From Duganella rivi (GTDB taxonomy: Bacteria; Pseudomonadota; Gammaproteobacteria; Burkholderiales; Burkholderiaceae_D): a DNA stretch of 64,000 bases. The notes under the pieces are model-generated. The model made no database searches. It was not told where the DNA came from and was given only the letters and a program-made list of their open reading frames with translations. Positions 60,052 through 64,000 of this stretch are shown here, piece after piece; within the stretch, counting starts at the first letter, position 1; every line of letters starts with the position of its first letter. The position numbers were made by a program, and so were the translations under genes. The DNA lies in NCBI RefSeq assembly GCF_009857435.1, contig NZ_WWCK01000004.1:310001-374000 (forward strand), in the 5' to 3' direction.

Positions 60052-61742
60052 AGCAGGTCGGAGGCCAAGGCTTGGTGCAGCGACGCCACCGCCGCCGAGC
60101 CTTCGCCCACTGCCGCCGCGACCCGCTTGACCGAGCCGCTGCGTACATCGCCCACCGCGAAGATGCGCGGACGGCTGGTCTCAAGGAAGTGGCGTGGACG
60201 CTCAAGCGGCCAGCGCTCCGACGGCACATCCGGCCCGGTGAGCACAAAGTTTTTATCATCGAGCGCCACGCAATCGCCCAGCCACGCGGTACTCGGCTCC
60301 GCGCCGAGGAACAGGAATAAATGGCGTGCCGGTGCTTCACGCGCTTCGCCGCCCGCGCTTTGCCAGCAGATGCTTTCCAGGCGATCCTCGCCGCGTAGTT
60401 CAACGATCTGCTTGTGCGTGTGCAGCGTGATCTTGGGAGAGGCCTCAATGCGCTGAATCAGGTAGCGCGACATGCTGGCCGCCAGCCCGCTTGACCGCAC
60501 CACGATGTGCACATGCCTGGCGTGCTGCGACAAGAACACCGCCGCCTGCCCCGCCGAATTGCCGCCGCCGACAATCACCACTTCTTCATTGGCGCAGAAA
60601 TTGGCTTCCATGAAGGAGGCGCTGTAGTAGACGCCGCGCCCTTCGAAGCGCTCCAGCCCCGGCAAGTTCGGTTTGCGATAGCGCGCGCCGCTGGCAATGA
60701 CGATGGAACGCGCGCGCAGCTTTTCGCCGCTGTCGATTTCGATATCGTATTCCGGGCTATCGCAATTGACGGAGCTGACCTTGACCGGCACCGCCACTTC
60801 CGCGCCAAACTTGCGCGCTTGCGACAGGCCGCGGCCTGCCAGCGCTTGGCCCGACACGCCGGTCGGGAAGCCGAAGTAGTTTTCGATCTTGGAGCTGGCG
60901 CCGGCCTGGCCGCCCGGCGCTTTCGCATCGAGCACCGCCACCGTCAAGCCTTCCGAGGCCGCGTACACGGCGGCGGCCAGTCCTGCCGGGCCGGCGCCGA
61001 CGACCACCACGTCGAACAAGCGGCCGTCAAGGCTGTCCGGGCTGATGCCGATGCCGTCGGCCAGTTCGCGCAGCGACGGTCGGCGCAGCACTTCGCCGCT
61101 GATGGTCACCACGGCTGGAATGTCGTCCAGCGTCACGCCGAAGCGATCCATCAACGCTTGCGCATCCTTGTCGGTATCGGTATCGAAGTACGCGGCGGGA
61201 TGGCCGTTCCGATTGAGGAAATGGCGCAGGATCAGTGTCTGCTGCGAATCGCGCGCGCCAAACACCACCACGCCGCCGGTTTGATCCGACATGTACGCCA
61301 CGCGCCGCAAAATGTAGGCGCGCATGATGGTTTCGCTGAGGGCCGCTTCGGAAATGACCAGCGTGCGCAGCGACTCTTCGCTGATGACGATTAACTCGCT
61401 ATCGGCCACTACGCGAGCGGTGGCAACAGCGGCGCGGCCGGCCAGCGATCCCATCTCGCCGGTGAACATGCCGGGGCCGTGGGTGCCAATGATGGTCGAG
61501 CCCAGCGCCGAGCCGCGCTCGATCTCAATCGAGCCGGAGATGATGACGTACATGGCGATGTGACGGTCGCCCTGGCGGAACAGCACATCGCCGGCGGCAA
61601 AGTGCTGCCGCTCGCCGTAGCGCATCAGGATATCGAACTGGTCTTCGCTCAGGGTGGGGAAAATCTGGTGGCGGCGGTTGCCGATGTCGGACGACGCCAA
61701 GTGAGGGGATGCATTGCCGACGCCCCCGAATTTCTGATTCAT
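60048..61742 (-). CDS. cNMP-binding/thioredoxin-reductase-like FAD oxidoreductase fusion
   Basis: 564 residues from MNQKFGGVGN (ATG 61742). Residues about 30-150 form a cyclic-nucleotide-binding domain (FAAGDVLFRQGDRHIAMYVIISG), then a thioredoxin-like segment (GVVVFGARDSQQTLILRHFLNRNGH), then the FAD/NAD(P) domains (VVVVGAGPAGLAAAVYAASEG, EEVVIVGGGNSAGQAA, RIFAVGDVRSG). The CxxC of thioredoxin reductase is replaced by SASF. Known family of unknown role, probably ligand-gated. Confidence 0.92.
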   Translation of the reverse strand: MNQKFGGVGNASPHLASSDIGNRRHQIFPTLSEDQFDILMRYGERQHFAAGDVLFRQGDRHIAMYVIISGSIEIERGSALGSTIIGTHGPGMFTGEMGSLAGRAAVATARVVADSELIVISEESLRTLVISEAALSETIMRAYILRRVAYMSDQTGGVVVFGARDSQQTLILRHFLNRNGHPAAYFDTDTDKDAQALMDRFGVTLDDIPAVVTISGEVLRRPSLRELADGIGISPDSLDGRLFDVVVVGAGPAGLAAAVYAASEGLTVAVLDAKAPGGQAGASSKIENYFGFPTGVSGQALAGRGLSQARKFGAEVAVPVKVSSVNCDSPEYDIEIDSGEKLRARSIVIASGARYRKPNLPGLERFEGRGVYYSASFMEANFCANEEVVIVGGGNSAGQAAVFLSQHARHVHIVVRSSGLAASMSRYLIQRIEASPKITLHTHKQIVELRGEDRLESICWQSAGGEAREAPARHLFLFLGAEPSTAWLGDCVALDDKNFVLTGPDVPSERWPLERPRHFLETSRPRIFAVGDVRSGSVKRVAAAVGEGSAAVASLHQALASDLL

Positions 61743-61788
61743 GCCATATCCTCGCGGTGTGATACGGCCATGATAGCGCGGTTTGAAC

Positions 61789-62118
61789 TTATCGGCAGAG
61801 CTGCTGCCACTGTGCCTCGAACTCGGCCGGCGAGACATCCTGCGCCAGCAAGGTCAGGTCGCGCGCCACCGAGATATAGCGCTGAAAACCGATGTAGCTG
61901 CCAAACGCGTCCTTGGCATTAACCTCGCCGCATGGCGCGCCGCCCTTGCCGATGAATTGGTTGCGGAACTGTGCCTGTGCCGGCTCCAGCACCTTCTCGC
62001 GCACGTATTTTTCGCCCAGTGTGGTCAGCGCCGCCGCCTCTTCGCGCTGCTTTTGCTCTGCGGTCTTGCCGCAGGCGGCCAGCGCTAGCAGCGCGGCTAT
62101 CGTGATCGCCAATCTCAT
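61789..62118 (-). CDS. Small lipoprotein, 109 aa
   Basis: Lipobox LAAC at residues 13-16 (LALAACGK). The mature part is helical (AEQKQREEAAALTTLGEKYVREKVLEPAQAQFRNQF) with a single extra Cys pair (APCGEV, LCR). No named family; located 47 bp upstream of the cNMP reductase on the same strand. Confidence 0.75.
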   Translation of the reverse strand: MRLAITIAALLALAACGKTAEQKQREEAAALTTLGEKYVREKVLEPAQAQFRNQFIGKGGAPCGEVNAKDAFGSYIGFQRYISVARDLTLLAQDVSPAEFEAQWQQLCR

Positions 62119-62235
62119 ATATTTTCTCTTTTATATTGTTCCTGCAATCCTGAGTTAACGCGGCAACACGCCGCATTGTTGACAGGCAGGGGTTTTGTTA
62201 ATATCCCAAGCTTTACCGCCTGATCAGGAGACTCC

Positions 62236-63312
62236 ATGTCCTACAATAATTCCGCCCGCTGGTGCAAAGCCCTGCTGGCCTGTGCAATGTTGCTAAGTAC
62301 CTATGCCGGGGCAGCAGAAAAACTCGCCCGCGTGACCATTCTGGCCACCGGCGGCACCATCGCCGGCAGCGGCGCCACCAGCACCACCACGGTCGGCTAC
62401 ACCGCCGCCACCGTGGGCGTCGAGCGCCTGATCGCGGCCGTGCCGGAACTGGCCAAGGTCGCCGACGTCAAGGGCGAGCAAGTGTTCCAGATCGCCAGCG
62501 AAAACATGAGCAACGACCATTGGCTGAAACTGGCCAAGCGCGTCAACACCCTGCTGGCGCAGCAGGACGTGGACGGCATCGTCATCACCCACGGCACCGA
62601 CACGCTGGAAGAAACCGCCTACTTCCTCGACCTGACCGTCAAGAGCAAAAAGCCGGTGGTGCTGGTCGGCGCCATGCGCCCGGGCACCGCGCTGTCGGCT
62701 GACGGCCCGATCAATCTGTACAACGCCGTGCTGCTGGCCGCTAGCCAGGAAGCCGTCGGCAAAGGCGTGCTGGTCGCCATGAACGACCAGATCCACGCGG
62801 CGCGCGACGTCACCAAGACCAACACCTCGACCCCGGACAGCTTCAAGACGCCGGAACTGGGCATGCTCGGCTACATCCAAGGCAACAAGCCTTACTTCTA
62901 CCATCTGCCGGCCCGCAAGAACACGGTGGATACCGAGTTCGACATCAGCAAGCTGGAGGCACTGCCGCAGGTTGACATCGTCTACGGCTATGCCAATGTT
63001 AATCCAGTTGCGCTGAACGCGCTGGTCGGCGCCGGCGCCAAGGGCATCATCCACGCCGGCGTGGGCGACGGCAGCCTGGCGTCGTCGGTCAAGACCGGCC
63101 TGGTGGCAGCGCGCAAGCAAGGCGTGCTGATCGTGCGTTCCAGCCGCGTCGGCCAAGGCATCGTGGCGCGCAATGGCGAGGCCAATGACGACGAGCTGGA
63201 CTTCGTGGCGTCCGACACGCTGAACCCGCAGAAGGCGCGCATCCTGCTGATGCTGGCGCTGACCAAGACCAGCGACACCAAGCAAATTCAGCGCATGTTC
63301 TATACCTACTGA
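62236..63312 (+). CDS. ansB: Periplasmic type II L-asparaginase
   Basis: 358 residues with a signal peptide (1-26, YAGAAEK). Catalytic Thr in ILATGGTIAGSG and the second Thr/Asp set in ITHGTDTLEETAYFLDLTVK are the asparaginase active sites; Lys in AMRPGTALSADGPINLYNAV completes it. It hydrolyses asparagine to aspartate and ammonia in the periplasm. Alone, preceded by AGGAG. Confidence 0.96.
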   Translation: MSYNNSARWCKALLACAMLLSTYAGAAEKLARVTILATGGTIAGSGATSTTTVGYTAATVGVERLIAAVPELAKVADVKGEQVFQIASENMSNDHWLKLAKRVNTLLAQQDVDGIVITHGTDTLEETAYFLDLTVKSKKPVVLVGAMRPGTALSADGPINLYNAVLLAASQEAVGKGVLVAMNDQIHAARDVTKTNTSTPDSFKTPELGMLGYIQGNKPYFYHLPARKNTVDTEFDISKLEALPQVDIVYGYANVNPVALNALVGAGAKGIIHAGVGDGSLASSVKTGLVAARKQGVLIVRSSRVGQGIVARNGEANDDELDFVASDTLNPQKARILLMLALTKTSDTKQIQRMFYTY

Positions 63313-63315
63313 TCG

Positions 63316-63939
63316 TTACGGATAGCTGGGCCGCGTCATGCGGAACAGATTATCCGGCGTGATCTCGAAGTAATCGGCCGGGCCGCCGCCACGCAAGATG
63401 GTGTGCGAGCCGGCCGTATCATATATGCCATCGCGCAGCAGCTCGCGCGCGATATGCACGCCGACCACTTCTCCCAAAATCAGCCAGCTATTGGTTTCGG
63501 CACCGGACGCGCCTTGCAGGCGGATGATCTGGCTGCATTTGCATTCGAATGACACCGGACTCTCGGCCACGCACGGCACGGCGACGATCTTGGAAGCGGC
63601 CGGCGTGAGGCCGGCCAGCTGGAATTCGTCCACCTCCGGCGGGGCAGCGGCACAACTGGCGTTCATGGCATCGGCCAGCGGGCGGGTGGCCAGATTCCAC
63701 ACGAACTCCCCGGTTTCCTCGACATTGCGGAGCGTGTCTTTGCGTCCTAAACTGGCAAAGCCGATCAGCGGCGGCGTGTAGTTGAAGGCGTTAAAGAAGC
63801 TATAAGGCGCGAGATTCAAAATGCCGCTGGCGGCGCGGGTGGAGATCCAGCCTATCGGGCGCGGGCCGACGATGGCGTTGAAGGGATCGTGCGGCAAGCC
63901 GTGGCCTTGCGCGGGTTGGTAGAAGTATTGGTCGCTCAT
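63316..63939 (-). CDS. Flavin reductase family protein
   Basis: 207 residues of the flavin reductase-like (FMN-binding split barrel) family: HDPFNAIVGPRPIGWISTRAASGILNLAPYSFFNAF, SFECKCSQIIRL, LILGEVVGVHI. It probably binds FMN; possible partner of a monooxygenase, none adjacent. Convergent with ansB (3 bp). Confidence 0.92.
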   Translation of the reverse strand: MSDQYFYQPAQGHGLPHDPFNAIVGPRPIGWISTRAASGILNLAPYSFFNAFNYTPPLIGFASLGRKDTLRNVEETGEFVWNLATRPLADAMNASCAAAPPEVDEFQLAGLTPAASKIVAVPCVAESPVSFECKCSQIIRLQGASGAETNSWLILGEVVGVHIARELLRDGIYDTAGSHTILRGGGPADYFEITPDNLFRMTRPSYP

Positions 63940-64000
63940 GGCTCATTGTCGCACATGACGCGAAAGAAACAATTTATACAAATCGGGGCTTGCGCAGCTA
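63940..64000. other. Window end, upstream of flavin reductase
   Basis: 61 bp, AT-richer; contains the promoter side of the flavin reductase. No gene can be called. Confidence 0.4.

Noticed and set aside
1..64000. CRISPR arrays, rRNA genes, insertion sequences, prophage
   Set aside because: No regularly spaced repeats, rRNA sequence or transposase was seen; the only mobile-element trace is the truncated integrase.

Overview
The window looks like chromosomal DNA of a Massilia/Duganella-type member of the Oxalobacteraceae (Betaproteobacteria). It is GC-rich and dense with genes on both strands. It carries the gene run cysS, alkA-like, accA, tilS, lysC, which I recall as a common order in this group (not checked), followed by tRNA-Ser. 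It also has a polyhydroxyalkanoate phasin and many two-component, stressosome and c-di-GMP signalling genes. The genus is inferred from protein character and gene order; no database was searched.

Region 1-9.5 kb is accessory. It holds the end of an isoquinoline/aldehyde oxidoreductase set (large subunit, 2Fe-2S subunit, di-haem cytochrome c), a LuxR-type regulator, an M48 protease, a GlxA-type regulator divergent from an SDR/MFS pair, and a deletion scar that joins a headless SDR gene to a headless MocR gene. Two tRNA-Ser(GCU) genes follow, bracketing an N-terminally truncated tyrosine integrase. Region 9.6-18.5 kb is housekeeping: lysC, tilS, accA, alkA-like and cysS on the minus strand, then ppiA, ppiB, lpxH and a solute-binding-like protein on the plus strand. 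Region 18.5-21.3 kb has small envelope proteins and a DUF72 protein.

Region 21.3-27.2 kb is a six-gene stressosome operon (RsbR, RsbS, RsbT, SpoIIE-type phosphatase, histidine kinase, hybrid kinase). A YtrA-like GntR/ABC transporter operon follows. Region 29.5-34.3 kb carries yceH, cysE, rlmB and rnr. Region 34.4-37.2 kb contains four nearly identical tRNA-Leu(CAG) genes around a hybrid kinase whose membrane domain matches the plant/cyanobacterial ethylene receptor. Region 37.2-42.9 kb has a QorB/HxlR pair, a multidomain kinase, a diguanylate cyclase and a phasin.

Region 42.9-47.0 kb is a DNA-repair operon behind a clear LexA (SOS) box: a FAN1-like VRR-NUC nuclease overlapping an XPD/DinG-type Fe-S helicase with an N-terminal PD-(D/E)XK nuclease domain. 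Region 47-54.3 kb includes a flavin monooxygenase with an AraC regulator, a LiaF-like/LytS/LytTR envelope-signalling operon, a 52-residue small ORF, a LysR regulator and a haemolysin-III protein. Region 54.4-58.5 kb is the most unusual locus: a BlaI-type repressor, a BlaR1-like M56 membrane protease whose sensor domain is replaced by an M23 peptidoglycan peptidase, and a TonB-dependent receptor, all behind a BlaI-like operator. The window closes with a coiled-coil membrane protein, a patatin-like protein with Cys at the nucleophile position, a cNMP/thioredoxin-reductase-like fusion, a small lipoprotein, a periplasmic asparaginase and a flavin reductase.

Four short inverted-repeat elements sharing GGG(G)TCAG termini are scattered through the intergenic regions (12.5, 19.9, 36.6 and 42.9 kb). 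They look like REP/RAYT-type non-autonomous repeats.
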